From the NCBI RefSeq assembly GCF_016526145.1, contig NZ_JADDUE010000013.1, positions 62,001 through 126,000 on the forward strand: a DNA stretch of 64,000 nucleotides, read 5' to 3'. The position numbers and the translations under genes are program-made. The notes under the pieces were generated by a model that was not told where the DNA came from, did not search any database, and saw only the letters and a list, made by a program, of their open reading frames with translations. Origin of the DNA: Saccharopolyspora galaxeae. Its GTDB lineage: Bacteria; Actinomycetota; Actinomycetes; Mycobacteriales; Pseudonocardiaceae. Position 1 is the stretch's first letter. Every line of letters begins with the position of its first letter. Positions 27,022-35,529 of this stretch are shown here, one piece after another.

Positions 27022-28455
27022 GTGCCCACCGGTTCCACCGCCCAAATCGCCGGAGTCGTCCTCGCCAGCCTGCTGGTGATCGGTTTCGGAGTGGCCATGT
27101 CGGTCCATTTCGGACGCAAGGCGAAGACCGCGCAGGACTGGCTGTCGGCCGGCGAGTCGCTGCCGCTGGTCGTAGTGATCATCACGCAGTTCGCGACCGC
27201 GACCGGCGGCGGGGTGCTCATCGCGCACGTCGGCATCGGCTACCGCTCGGGCTGGTCGGTCTTCGCCTACGAGGGCTGCGTGCTGGTCGGCTTCCTCGGG
27301 TTGATGCTGATCGCCAAATGGCTGCGGCAGCAGCGGTTCACCACCGTTCCGGACGTCGTGACCCGGCTGTTCGGCAGGCATCGGATGGTCACCGCCATCG
27401 CCGCGCTGGCCGCCCTGGTGGTGCCGTTCGGCTGGCTGGCGACCCAGTTCGTGGCCTTCGCCCAGCTTTTCGGCCGGCTGACCGGGATGCCGGACGCCGC
27501 GCTGATCGTCGTGATCATGCTGGCATCGCTGCTGTTCGTGCTGCCGGGCGGAATGACGTCGGTGGCCTGGACGGACTTCGTGTTCGGCATCTTGATGATC
27601 GTTCTGTCGCTCGGCGTCGCGGCCTACGCGGTCGACCTGGCAGGCGGCTGGCGGCAGATCACCGAGACCGTGCCGCGGCAGCTGTGGGGCTGGGGCGGGT
27701 TCACCGCGGCCGGCGGGGAGCAGCTCTGGCTCTGGATCGCCGCGATCGTGCCGGGCACGCTGACCAACCAGCTCTACTACCAGCGCGTGTTCGCCACCAA
27801 GAAGGTCTCCGACGCCCGGCGCGGGCTCGCGCTGTCCGGGCTGACGATGCTCATCGGCGGCGTCTACGCCGGATGCATCGGGCTCGCGGTGCACTCGCTG
27901 AACCCGGGTCTGACCAACGAGGAGGACGCGGCCGGATGGCTGCTGACCCGGCTGCCGAGCTGGCTGGTGGTGGTCTTCGGCGCGTTCCTGGTCTCGACGA
28001 TCGTCTCGACCACGGGCGCCGCCCTGCAATCCGTGGTCGCCAACCTGACCAGGGACGTCTACCACAACATCGTGGGCGGCGAGCACGACGAACGCCGGAC
28101 CGTGCGGCTGTCGCGGACGATCACGGTCGCGGTATCCCTGTTGGCCGCGGTGCTGGCGATCCTGTTCCCCAAGGCGCTGACCTGGCTGGTGGCCACCTAC
28201 GCCTACTCGGCCGCGGCGCTGGCCGCGCCCATCTTCCTCGGCTACCTGCTGCACCGGCGACGTCGGCTGACACCGGCGACCGCGATCGCCAGCATGATCG
28301 CCGGGGTCGCGGGCTGCGCGGCCGCCCAGCTGGCGGACACGACCGTTCCGTACGCGGTGTACGGGATCGCCGCCTCGGCCGCGGTGCTGCTGGTATTGGC
28401 GATGCTCGCACCCGCCGACCGCGACCAGACCCCGCACGCGGGAGTGAGGAGCTGA
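27022..28455 (+). CDS. Sodium:solute symporter (SSS family)
   Basis: 477 residues from a GTG with TGGAGG upstream. About thirteen hydrophobic segments are present. The RKAKTAQDWLSAGESLP segment after helix 1 and FATATGGGVLIAHVGIGYRSGWSVF fit the proline/pantothenate symporter family. It probably imports the substrate of the flanking oxidases with Na+. Its stop almost overlaps the site that starts the next gene, so the three genes form one operon. Confidence 0.88.
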   Translation: MPTGSTAQIAGVVLASLLVIGFGVAMSVHFGRKAKTAQDWLSAGESLPLVVVIITQFATATGGGVLIAHVGIGYRSGWSVFAYEGCVLVGFLGLMLIAKWLRQQRFTTVPDVVTRLFGRHRMVTAIAALAALVVPFGWLATQFVAFAQLFGRLTGMPDAALIVVIMLASLLFVLPGGMTSVAWTDFVFGILMIVLSLGVAAYAVDLAGGWRQITETVPRQLWGWGGFTAAGGEQLWLWIAAIVPGTLTNQLYYQRVFATKKVSDARRGLALSGLTMLIGGVYAGCIGLAVHSLNPGLTNEEDAAGWLLTRLPSWLVVVFGAFLVSTIVSTTGAALQSVVANLTRDVYHNIVGGEHDERRTVRLSRTITVAVSLLAAVLAILFPKALTWLVATYAYSAAALAAPIFLGYLLHRRRRLTPATAIASMIAGVAGCAAAQLADTTVPYAVYGIAASAAVLLVLAMLAPADRDQTPHAGVRS

Positions 28456-28457
28456 GC

Positions 28458-29618
28458 ATGCGGATCGCCGTCATCGGACTCGGAGTGCTGGGCGCCAGTG
28501 CCGCCCGTTCGCTGAGCCTCGCCGGCGCCGAGGTGACCGTGTTCGAACGGTCCGGCGCCCTCGCCGGAACCTCCGGAACCTCGTTCGCCTGGACCAACTC
28601 GCACAACAAGAACCCGCGCGCTTACCACGATCTCAACGTCGCCGGGATGGCCGAGCACGAGGCGCTCGCGGCGGATCCGGGACCGCACCGGCGCTGGTTC
28701 GCGCGGACCGGCAACCTGGAGTGGGCCGCCGACGAGGCCGGAACCGAGCGGCTCGCCGCTTCGGTCGCCGAGCTCGCGGCCCGCGACTACCCGGTCGGCT
28801 GGATCACTCCCGGACGTGCCCGCGAACTGGTCCCGGACCTGCGGGTTCCCGCCGGGATCGAGGACATCGCCTACTACCCGACCGAAGGTCACGTCGTACC
28901 GGCACTCCTGCTGGCGCGGTTGTGGGGCCAGGCAAGGGATCTCGGGGCGCGGTTGCGCTGTCCTGCCGAGGTCCTCGGTCTGTCCGAAGTGGAGCGAGGA
29001 GTGCGGATCGAGCTGGCCGACGGCACCGCCGAAGCCGACGCGGTGGTGCTCGCGGCGGGGCGGTGGACCGAGGAGCTGAGCGCCGCAGCGGGCTGCCGGA
29101 TACCGATGGCCGCACCGGACGCCGCGGGCTCGGCGACCGTCGGTCTGCTCGGCTACACCAGCCCCCTGCCGGTGCGGATGGACCGGGTGCTCACCACGCC
29201 GAAGCTCAACGTCCGCCCGGACGGCGGCGGCCGACTGGTCGTCCAGGGCCTGGATCTCGACGCCGACGCGGATCCGGCCGCGCCCCCGGCGGTGAACGGC
29301 CGGCACGCGCAGGAGCTGCGCGGCAGGCTCACCGAACTGCTGGGGCAAGCCGCCGGGTTGGAATCCTTGCGGGTGGGCCAGCGAGCCATGCCCGCCGACG
29401 GGCTCACCGTCGCCGGATTCCTCGGCGGCAGCGGACGGATCTACGCGATGGCCACCCACAGCGGCATCACGCTCGGGCCACTGCTCGGCAAGCTCGCGGC
29501 ACAAGAGATCACCACCGGCGACCCCGCGGAGGCGCTGGCGCCGTTCCGGCCGGACCGCCTGATCGGCAGGTCCGGCCTACCGCCGCTGACACCGGCCCGC
29601 TTCGCCGGACAGCAGTGA
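28458..29618 (+). CDS. FAD-dependent oxidoreductase, DadA/glycine oxidase-like
   Basis: 386 residues. It has an N-terminal FAD motif IAVIGLGVLGASAARSLSLAGAEVTVFERS and GTSGTSFAWTNSHNKNPRAYHDLNVAGM, typical of D-amino-acid dehydrogenase-like (DAO fold) enzymes. A C-terminal ATHSGITLGPLLGKLAAQEI closes the FAD site. It starts three bases after the symporter stop, with GAGGAG inside the symporter end. Having two different flavin oxidases in one operon suggests sequential oxidation, or two related substrates. Confidence 0.85.
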   Translation: MRIAVIGLGVLGASAARSLSLAGAEVTVFERSGALAGTSGTSFAWTNSHNKNPRAYHDLNVAGMAEHEALAADPGPHRRWFARTGNLEWAADEAGTERLAASVAELAARDYPVGWITPGRARELVPDLRVPAGIEDIAYYPTEGHVVPALLLARLWGQARDLGARLRCPAEVLGLSEVERGVRIELADGTAEADAVVLAAGRWTEELSAAAGCRIPMAAPDAAGSATVGLLGYTSPLPVRMDRVLTTPKLNVRPDGGGRLVVQGLDLDADADPAAPPAVNGRHAQELRGRLTELLGQAAGLESLRVGQRAMPADGLTVAGFLGGSGRIYAMATHSGITLGPLLGKLAAQEITTGDPAEALAPFRPDRLIGRSGLPPLTPARFAGQQ

Positions 29619-29681
29619 GCCCCGGTGAAACGTTCGGCGGTGAAGGCGAGCAGGGCGGTCACGCGGTCCGCTCCGGGTGCG

Positions 29682-29746
29682 GAACGCCTCGGAACCGCAC
29701 CGCGCGGCCGACCTGCTCATGTCTTCGCGGAGGCTCCGAGGCGTTC
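29682..29746. terminator. Inverted repeat between convergent genes
   Basis: GAACGCCTCGGA (29682-29693) and TCCGAGGCGTTC (29735-29746) are perfect 12-base arms with a 41-base loop. They lie between the oxidoreductase stop and the cupin stop. A two-way terminator is the simplest reading; the large loop is unusual. Confidence 0.5.
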
Positions 29747-29754
29747 TCCCAGCG

Positions 29755-30135
29755 CTAGCGCGCGGCGTCGTACTCCTCGTCGGTGACGTGCCTGCCCCAG
29801 GTGACGGGATTGCCGGACTCGTCGTTCTGCTGCATGGCGACGTGCACCATGAACCGGTTCGGGGCAGCGCCGTGCCAGTGGTTCTCCCCCGGCTCGAAGA
29901 ACACGCGGTCGCCGGGATGCACCGTCTCGACCGGGCCGCCTTCGCGCTGGCACAGTCCCACGCCCTCGGTGACGAAGATCGTCTGGCCGTGCGGGTGGGT
30001 ATGCCACGCGGTGCGCGCTCCCGGGGTGAAATGCACGTTGGCGGCGCCGAACGCGGAGCCGGCGGCCGGTGCGGCGACGGCGTCGATGTAGACATCGCCG
30101 GTGAACCAGTCCGCGGGCCCCTGCTGGGTGTCCAT
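29755..30135 (-). CDS. Cupin-domain protein
   Basis: 126 residues from ATG 30135; a GTG at 30159 is also possible. It is a single small cupin barrel with the metal motif HTHPHGQTIFVTEG (about 45-58) and a second-motif His in FFEPGENHWHGAAPNR. It resembles the small carboxymuconolactone/mandelonitrile-lyase-like cupins. Function is not predictable, and it is isolated from the neighbouring operons. Confidence 0.78.
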   Translation of the reverse strand: MDTQQGPADWFTGDVYIDAVAAPAAGSAFGAANVHFTPGARTAWHTHPHGQTIFVTEGVGLCQREGGPVETVHPGDRVFFEPGENHWHGAAPNRFMVHVAMQQNDESGNPVTWGRHVTDEEYDAAR

Positions 30136-30459
30136 GCTGCTGCTTCGGGTGATCTGCACGAGGTGCTCGCTTTCGTTGTCTGCTGGTGCTCGCAGGGCAT
30201 ACCGGTTCCGGCCGGACGGGCTACGTGCTCTGGGCGCCGTCGACGACCAGTGCGTGACCCGAGCGGCCGCCGACCCGGGAACCGCTCGTACCGAGCCACG
30301 CCCGTCAGCCGGTTCCACGATGTCCGCTTTCCACCCAACCCCGCACGAGGCGAGCGTGGGAGGAACCGTTCAACGGGGTACTGCCAGCACCCCGCTGACC
30401 AGAACCTGACCGCGCCGACCCGCCAGGTTCCTTCGCCGCCGACCGTGCGCGCGCACGTC
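30136..30459. other. Non-coding stretch between cupin and GntR genes
   Basis: No gene is supported on either strand. It contains the presumed upstream region of the cupin and, at 30402-30430, a hairpin that could end the GntR transcript. Confidence 0.5.
30402..30430 (-). terminator. Possible terminator of the GntR gene
   Basis: GAACCTG (30402-30408) and CAGGTTC (30424-30430) form a 7-bp stem with a 15-base loop, 30 bases after the GntR stop. Confidence 0.35.
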
Positions 30460-31122
30460 CTAGTCCGCGCGGGTTCCTGCGGAGTCGGGTCTCGCGATCA
30501 AGGTTTCGATCATGTGCGTGCGGGCCTTCTCGATTCCCGCGAGGACGACCGCGCGGATCTCGTCGGCGGAGTCGGTGCGAATGATGTCCACGAGCCGCTG
30601 GTGGTTGGTGGCGGTGTACGGGTGGCCGAGCGCGCCCTGCAGGTTCAGGAAGCGCTCGATCTCTTCGTGCAGCGCGTTGATGGTCTGCGTCATCAGGGGA
30701 ATGCGCCCCAGTTCCGCGATGCGCACGTGGAACAGCCGGTTCGCTTCGTGCCGCGCGGCCGGTTCGTCCGCTGCGCGGACGGTCGAGTCGCTGAGTTCTT
30801 CGAGCGCGTCCAGCTCGGCTGCGGTCGATCGCTGGGACGCGAGCACGGCCGCCTCGGGCTCCAGGAGCGTGCGCATGTGGTAGGTGTCCTGCAGCTCGCC
30901 GATGTCGACGGACTTCACGAAGGTGCCGCGCCGGGGCACCACGACCACGAGCCCTTCGCGGCGCAGTGCGTTCATCGCCTCGCGGATCGGGGTGCGGCTC
31001 ATCCCGTACTGCTCGGCGAGCGGGCCGTCCATGATGACCTCGCCGGGCCGGAGCCTGCACCGCAGGATGTCCCGTTTCAGCGACGCGTACGCGCGTTCGG
31101 ACATCGAGGCTTGCCGACTCAC
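30460..31122 (-). CDS. GntR-family transcriptional regulator, FCD subfamily
   Basis: 220 residues. The start is GTG with AGGAGCGG upstream (an ATG lies six codons in). The winged helix MSERAYASLKRDILRCRLRPGEVIMDGPLAEQYGMSRTPIREAMNALRREGL is textbook GntR. The FCD domain (about 85-205) has the Asp/His metal ligand pattern, with HVRIAEL. It is divergent from the AbgT/opine-dehydrogenase operon, whose promoter carries a perfect 16-bp palindrome at 31196-31211, its likely binding site. Confidence 0.9.
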   Translation of the reverse strand: MSRQASMSERAYASLKRDILRCRLRPGEVIMDGPLAEQYGMSRTPIREAMNALRREGLVVVVPRRGTFVKSVDIGELQDTYHMRTLLEPEAAVLASQRSTAAELDALEELSDSTVRAADEPAARHEANRLFHVRIAELGRIPLMTQTINALHEEIERFLNLQGALGHPYTATNHQRLVDIIRTDSADEIRAVVLAGIEKARTHMIETLIARPDSAGTRAD

Positions 31123-31162
31123 ACCTACCGCTCCTACTGACTCCCCGCCCGATCAAGTCGGG

Positions 31163-31192
31163 TTGACGCACCTCGCGAGCCGACTCTAGCAT
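31163..31192 (+). promoter_or_regulatory. Promoter of the abgT operon
   Basis: TTGACG (31163-31168), 18 bases, TAGCAT (31187-31192). It is followed at once by the palindrome at 31196-31211, which would cover the transcription start. The predicted leader is about 100 bases. Confidence 0.6.
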
Positions 31193-31195
31193 CCG

Positions 31196-31211
31196 CCGTG
31201 AAATATCACGG
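31196..31211. promoter_or_regulatory. Operator palindrome for the divergent GntR regulator
   Basis: CCGTGA-AATA-TCACGG is perfect over both 6-base arms, sits at +4 to +19 relative to the -10 box, and is followed by GTGTACATCAC. The position predicts repression by the GntR protein encoded at 30460-31122. Confidence 0.6.
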
Positions 31212-31298
31212 TGTACATCACAGGGATCCACAACGCGGTGGTGCTCCCCCGGCCGGCGCTGTGGCGGTGGTTGCCCTGGCCGATCAGGGCTTGGAGAG

Positions 31299-32876
31299 AT
31301 GATGCGAGTACCCGGCGATGTGCGATCCGGCGTCTGCACCAACCGCCTGTTCCGGGCGCTGAGCGCGCTCGAACGCGCGGGCAACAAGCTCCCGCACCCG
31401 TTCTGGCTGTTCGTCATCCTGTCCCTGGTCCTGGGTGCGGCGAGCGCAGCACTGTCCATGATGGACGTTCGGGTCACGCTGCCTTCGACCGGCGAGACGG
31501 CCGCGGTGCGCAACCTCTTCTCCGTGCACGGCGCGAAATTCGCCATCGAGTCGGCGTTGACCAACTACGCGGAGTTCCCGCCGCTGGCGACCATCGTCGT
31601 GGTGCTGCTCGGGGTGAGCGTCGCCGAACGCAGCGGGCTGCTCACCGCGCTGCTGCAAGGCACCGTGCGCCGATTACCGGTGGGATGGCTGACCTTCGCG
31701 ATCGCGCTGTGCTCGATGATCGCCCACGTGATGAGCGATTCGGCGTACCTGATCATGATTCCGCTGGGTGCGCTCGCCTTCCGGACCGCCGGACGCAGCC
31801 CGGTGCTCGGGCTGATGGTCGCGTATGCGGCAACCGCGGTCGGCTTCAACTCCAGCCCGCTGGTCACCCCGCAGGACGCGATCCGATCCACGTTGTCGAT
31901 GGCGGCGGCGCGGATCGTCGACCCGGGCTACACGATCACCCCGCTGGCGACCTACTACTTCACCGCGGTGTCCTCGATCGTGCTCTCGGCCGCGATCGCG
32001 CTGCTCGTCGACCGGGTGCTCGCGCATCGGCCCGAGTTCGGCGCGGACACCCTCGAACAGGATTTCCGCACCGCGGAGGGCTTGTTCAACAAGTCCACGG
32101 GCGCCGCACCCGAAGGCGAGATGTCGGCGACGCAGCTGCGAGCGCTGCGCACGACCGGTGCCGTGTTCCTGGTCTGCGCCGCGGGCATCGCCGCGATGCT
32201 GCTTCCCGGTTCCCCGTTCCGCGGCGAGGGCGGCAGCATCGTCGAGTCGCCGGTCGTCGAGAACGTCGCGGTGTTCATCTCGGTGGTCTTCGGCCTGCTG
32301 GGGATCGTCTACGGCCGCATCACCCGCACCATCCCGTCCTTGGGCGAGGTTCCGGCCGCGATGGCCGAGGGCGTGCGGTCCCTCGTGCCGGTGCTCGTGC
32401 TCTTCTTCGCCGTCGCGCAGTTCCTCGCGTATTTCGAATGGACCAACATCGGGTCGGTGATCAGCGTCAACGGCGCCGAGTTGCTGCGGTCGCTGCAGGT
32501 CCCGCACCTCGCGCTGCTGCTGATCATCGTGCTGAGCATCAGCTGCCTGAACATCTTGATCACCAGCGGCTCGGCGATGTGGTCGATCCTGGCGCCGGTC
32601 GTGATCCCGATGACGATGTACCTGGGCATGCGGCCGGAGGCGGCCATGGCCGCCTTCATGATCGGCGACTCGGTGACGAACTGCGTCACGCCGCTCAACG
32701 GCTACTTCGTGCTCGCGCTCGGATTCGTCCAGCAATTCCGCAAAGGCGCAGGTGTCGGCACCCTGCTGTCGTTCACGACACCCATCGCCGTCGTCGTGCT
32801 CGTGGTGTGGGGCGGGTTCTTCGCGCTCTGGTACGGAGCGGGAATTCCGCTCGGTCCCGGAGTCGGCATCCGCTAG
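31299..32876 (+). CDS. AbgT-family transporter
   Basis: 525 residues with about eleven to thirteen hydrophobic segments. AbgT family features are ALERAGNKLPHPFWLFVILSL at the N-terminus, the SDSAYLIMIPLGALAF segment, and TSGSAMWSILAPVVIPM near the C-terminus. AbgT imports p-aminobenzoyl-glutamate; MtrF-type relatives export antimetabolites. It is followed 62 bases later by an opine-dehydrogenase-like gene, so an N-acyl or N-carboxyalkyl amino acid may be the substrate. Two ATG codons in a row are possible starts. Confidence 0.87.
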   Translation: MMRVPGDVRSGVCTNRLFRALSALERAGNKLPHPFWLFVILSLVLGAASAALSMMDVRVTLPSTGETAAVRNLFSVHGAKFAIESALTNYAEFPPLATIVVVLLGVSVAERSGLLTALLQGTVRRLPVGWLTFAIALCSMIAHVMSDSAYLIMIPLGALAFRTAGRSPVLGLMVAYAATAVGFNSSPLVTPQDAIRSTLSMAAARIVDPGYTITPLATYYFTAVSSIVLSAAIALLVDRVLAHRPEFGADTLEQDFRTAEGLFNKSTGAAPEGEMSATQLRALRTTGAVFLVCAAGIAAMLLPGSPFRGEGGSIVESPVVENVAVFISVVFGLLGIVYGRITRTIPSLGEVPAAMAEGVRSLVPVLVLFFAVAQFLAYFEWTNIGSVISVNGAELLRSLQVPHLALLLIIVLSISCLNILITSGSAMWSILAPVVIPMTMYLGMRPEAAMAAFMIGDSVTNCVTPLNGYFVLALGFVQQFRKGAGVGTLLSFTTPIAVVVLVVWGGFFALWYGAGIPLGPGVGIR

Positions 32877-32938
32877 CTCGTCCGCAGGTGCACGGACCCG
32901 GGCGGGACGCGCTCGGGAAGCTCTCTCGAAAGGAACCA

Positions 32939-34057
32939 GTGTTGGGAACGATCGCAATCGTCGGGGCGGGCAACGTCGGCCAGGCGATCGCCGGGCACAT
33001 GGCGGTGCTGGAGCACGACGTCCGGCTGTTCTCGCCGTGGGAGGCGGATTTCGACGCCGTCCGCGCCGCCGGCGGGATCGAGCTGACCGGCGAGCTCACC
33101 GGGCACGGGCTGCCCGGTCTGCTGACCACGAACCTCGCAGCAGCCGTGCGCGGCGCGGACGTCGTGGTGGTGGCGGTACCCGCCTTCGCGCAGGCGAGCC
33201 TCTCGGAACAGCTCGCCGAGCTGCTGGAGCCCGGCCAGGTCGTCCTGTTCCAGCCCAGCACCCTCGGCAGCAGCCTCGAGCTGACCCGGCACTTCGCCCG
33301 CAGCGAGCGGAAACCGTGCCTGATCGCCGAGACCGCGACCAGCCTCTACACGTGCCGGCTGCGCGGTCCGGCGCAGGTGTACGTCGGCGCCATCAAGCAG
33401 TCGGTGCACCTCGCGAGCATCCCCGGCGCATCGGTCGACGCGGCGCGCGAGCGTCTCCGGCCCTACTTCGGCGACCGGTACGTCGGGGACGGCGACACGT
33501 TGTCGGTGGGACTGGCCAACTGCAACGCGATCTACCACGTCCCGCCGACGGTGCTGAACATCAAGACGGTGGAGGACGCCGCGGGCCTCGCCCAGCACAC
33601 CCTGGTCACTCCGCGGGTCGCCGAGGTCATCCACGAGCTGGACCTGGAACGGCTCGCGCTGGCGCGAGAGCTCGGCGTGACCGCGGGCAGCTTCTGGGAC
33701 TTCCTCGAAACTTCGTACGGGGTGACCGAGGGCAGTTACGTGGAGCGCATCGAGCAGGGATACGGACGGCAGGCCTTCCCCGAGCCGGATTCCCTCACGC
33801 ACCGGTACTTCACCGAGGACATCCCGTTCGGACTGGTCATCTGGAATTCGCTGGCGCAGCAGATCGGCTTGTCGCTGCCGCTGACCGACTCGTTCGTCCG
33901 GCTCGGCAGCGTGCTGTGCGGTCGCGACTGGGTGGCCGAGGGGCGGACCGCGGATCTGCTGGGACTGCAAGGTGCCGATGCCGAGCGGATCAGAGCCGCG
34001 TTCCGCAACGGCGACCAGCAGGCCCTCAGACGGTCAAGTTCGGCAGGTGCGGAGTGA
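32939..34057 (+). CDS. NAD(P)-dependent opine/octopine dehydrogenase-like enzyme
   Basis: 372 residues. GTG at 32939 is chosen; TTG at 32942 is the alternative, both after AAAGGA. The N-terminal Rossmann fold TIAIVGAGNVGQAIAGHMAVLEHDVRLFS is followed by a helical C-terminal domain with the conserved NCNAIYHVPPTVLN block, where a His next to the binding pocket is typical of octopine/nopaline dehydrogenases. It would interconvert an opine with an amino acid and a 2-keto acid. Its last 32 bases overlap the convergent proteasome-like gene. Confidence 0.85.
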   Translation: MLGTIAIVGAGNVGQAIAGHMAVLEHDVRLFSPWEADFDAVRAAGGIELTGELTGHGLPGLLTTNLAAAVRGADVVVVAVPAFAQASLSEQLAELLEPGQVVLFQPSTLGSSLELTRHFARSERKPCLIAETATSLYTCRLRGPAQVYVGAIKQSVHLASIPGASVDAARERLRPYFGDRYVGDGDTLSVGLANCNAIYHVPPTVLNIKTVEDAAGLAQHTLVTPRVAEVIHELDLERLALARELGVTAGSFWDFLETSYGVTEGSYVERIEQGYGRQAFPEPDSLTHRYFTEDIPFGLVIWNSLAQQIGLSLPLTDSFVRLGSVLCGRDWVAEGRTADLLGLQGADAERIRAAFRNGDQQALRRSSSAGAE

Positions 34058-34808
34058 TCTCGTCGGCCGGAACCTCTTCGTAGCCGTCTTCGGTGATCAG
34101 CGCGAGGGTGGGGTAGATGGCCCGGACGGAGTCCGGGCCTCCGGTGGCGCTGTCGTCGTCGGCCGCGTCGAACAAGGCTTGCAGCGCCACCTGGACGACG
34201 TTCGCCCGGTCCATCTCCGGGTCGTGCAGTTTCTTCAGCGCTCCCCTGGCGAAGAACCAGCCCGAACCGGCGCCGCCGTAGTACTTCTCCTCCGCCGGTG
34301 CGCCGGTGATGTCGAAGGTGTAGATCCGGGCCTGCTGCCGTATCCGGTCCCAGCCGGCGAACAACGGGGTGGCCACCAGGTTCAGCTCGAGCTGCGGCAG
34401 GTTCGCGCGGACCATGGCCGATACCCGGTTCACCTTGGCCGGGAAGCTGAGTTCGGCGTGTTCGATCTTCTCGAAGTGCTCCAGCTCCACCTGGAACAGC
34501 TGCACCATCTCCTTGCCCACTCCGACGGTGCCCGCGAAGGCGAGGCAGGACGCGTGATCGGCGGGTTCGAGCTTGCGGAGATCGCGCTGCGCGATGAGGT
34601 TGCCCATGGTGGCCCGGCGGTCACCGGCGACCAGCACACCGTCCCGGTAGCGCACCGCGAAGATGGTCGTGCCGTGCACCTGCTCGGCGCCGGGAGCCGC
34701 TTGCGGCAGCGCGTACGGCGCGCAGCCGCGCAGCAGTTCGGCGAACGAGGAGCTGCGATGTCCCCACACGGCTTCCACCGATCCCGGCACGGGCGACTGG
34801 GACGTCAA
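34026..34808 (-). CDS. Orphan 20S proteasome beta subunit (PrcB-like)
   Basis: About 260 residues from TTG 34808, which has AAGGAG seven bases upstream; ATG 34826 and GTG 34844 are alternatives. After a propeptide of about 46 residues comes the autoprocessing site VHG|TTIFAV. Counting from that Thr1, Asp17 (AGDRRATMGN) and Lys33 (RDLRKL) complete the active site, as in mycobacterial PrcB. GSGWFFARGALKKL and AADDDSATGGPD are also PrcB-like. No prcA, pup, dop or mpa gene is nearby. It may be a second beta subunit mixing with the main core, or an Anbu/HslV-like homo-oligomer. Confidence 0.88.
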   Translation of the reverse strand: MTSQSPVPGSVEAVWGHRSSSFAELLRGCAPYALPQAAPGAEQVHGTTIFAVRYRDGVLVAGDRRATMGNLIAQRDLRKLEPADHASCLAFAGTVGVGKEMVQLFQVELEHFEKIEHAELSFPAKVNRVSAMVRANLPQLELNLVATPLFAGWDRIRQQARIYTFDITGAPAEEKYYGGAGSGWFFARGALKKLHDPEMDRANVVQVALQALFDAADDDSATGGPDSVRAIYPTLALITEDGYEEVPADEITPHLPNLTV

Positions 34809-34902
34809 GTCATCGCTCCTTCCCATCGAACACGGCAAGATCACCGGTCGTAGCGTTCCAGATGCCGCACGCTCGCGCTAGCAGTCGTGGTCGTCGCGGG
34901 TC

Positions 34903-35529
34903 TCACCTGCGGATGAGCCCGCGCGCTTGCGCGGCGGCCAGGGCCGCGGTGCGGGATTCGACGCCGAGCTTGTCGTAGATGTGCACCAGGTGCGTCTTCA
35001 CGGTGGCTTGGCTCAGGTACAGGCGGCGGCTGATCTCCGCATTCGACAAGCCGTCCGCGAGCAGCTGGAGCACGTCGAGTTCGCGGCGCGACAGCGACGT
35101 GCCGGGTCGCCGCATGCGGTGCACGAGCCGGTCGGCGACCGTCGGCGCGAGTGCCGAGCGGCCCGCCGCGGCGGCGCGCACGGCCGCGGTCAGCTCCTCC
35201 GGCGGGGCGTCCTTGAGCAGGTATCCGGTGGCGCCGGCTTCGATGGCGGCGAGGATGTCGGCGTCGGTGTCGTAGGTGGTCAGCACGAGCACCCGCGGCG
35301 GCTCCGGGCGGGCCGTGATCGCGGCGGTGGCGTCGCTGCCGTGCATTCCGGCGCCGAACCGCAGGTCCATCAGCACCACGTCGACCGTTGCGGCGAGTCC
35401 GATCGCGCGTTCGGCGTCGTCGGCCTCGGCGGTGACCTCGAAGTCGGGCTCGGTGTCCAGGACCGCGCGCAGGCCCGCCCGCACGACGGGGTGGTCGTCG
35501 GCCAGCAGCAGCCGGATCGGCTCGGTCAC
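34903..35529 (-). CDS. NarL/LuxR-type response regulator
   Basis: 208 residues. It has a receiver domain with acidic pair Asp11-Asp12, phospho-acceptor Asp55 (VVLMDLRFG) and Lys in LLKDAPP, then a LuxR helix-turn-helix LSRRELDVLQLLADGLSNAEISRRLYLSQATVKTHL (about 145-180). The start GTG overlaps the sensor-kinase stop (GTGA). It probably controls the divergent ABC transporter genes through the palindrome at 36761-36778. Confidence 0.93.
   Translation of the reverse strand: MTEPIRLLLADDHPVVRAGLRAVLDTEPDFEVTAEADDAERAIGLAATVDVVLMDLRFGAGMHGSDATAAITARPEPPRVLVLTTYDTDADILAAIEAGATGYLLKDAPPEELTAAVRAAAAGRSALAPTVADRLVHRMRRPGTSLSRRELDVLQLLADGLSNAEISRRLYLSQATVKTHLVHIYDKLGVESRTAALAAAQARGLIRR

Noticed and set aside
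26788-28437. 549-codon frame opposite the symporter
   Set aside because: It is the His/Gln/Arg-rich antisense of a clear membrane-protein gene.
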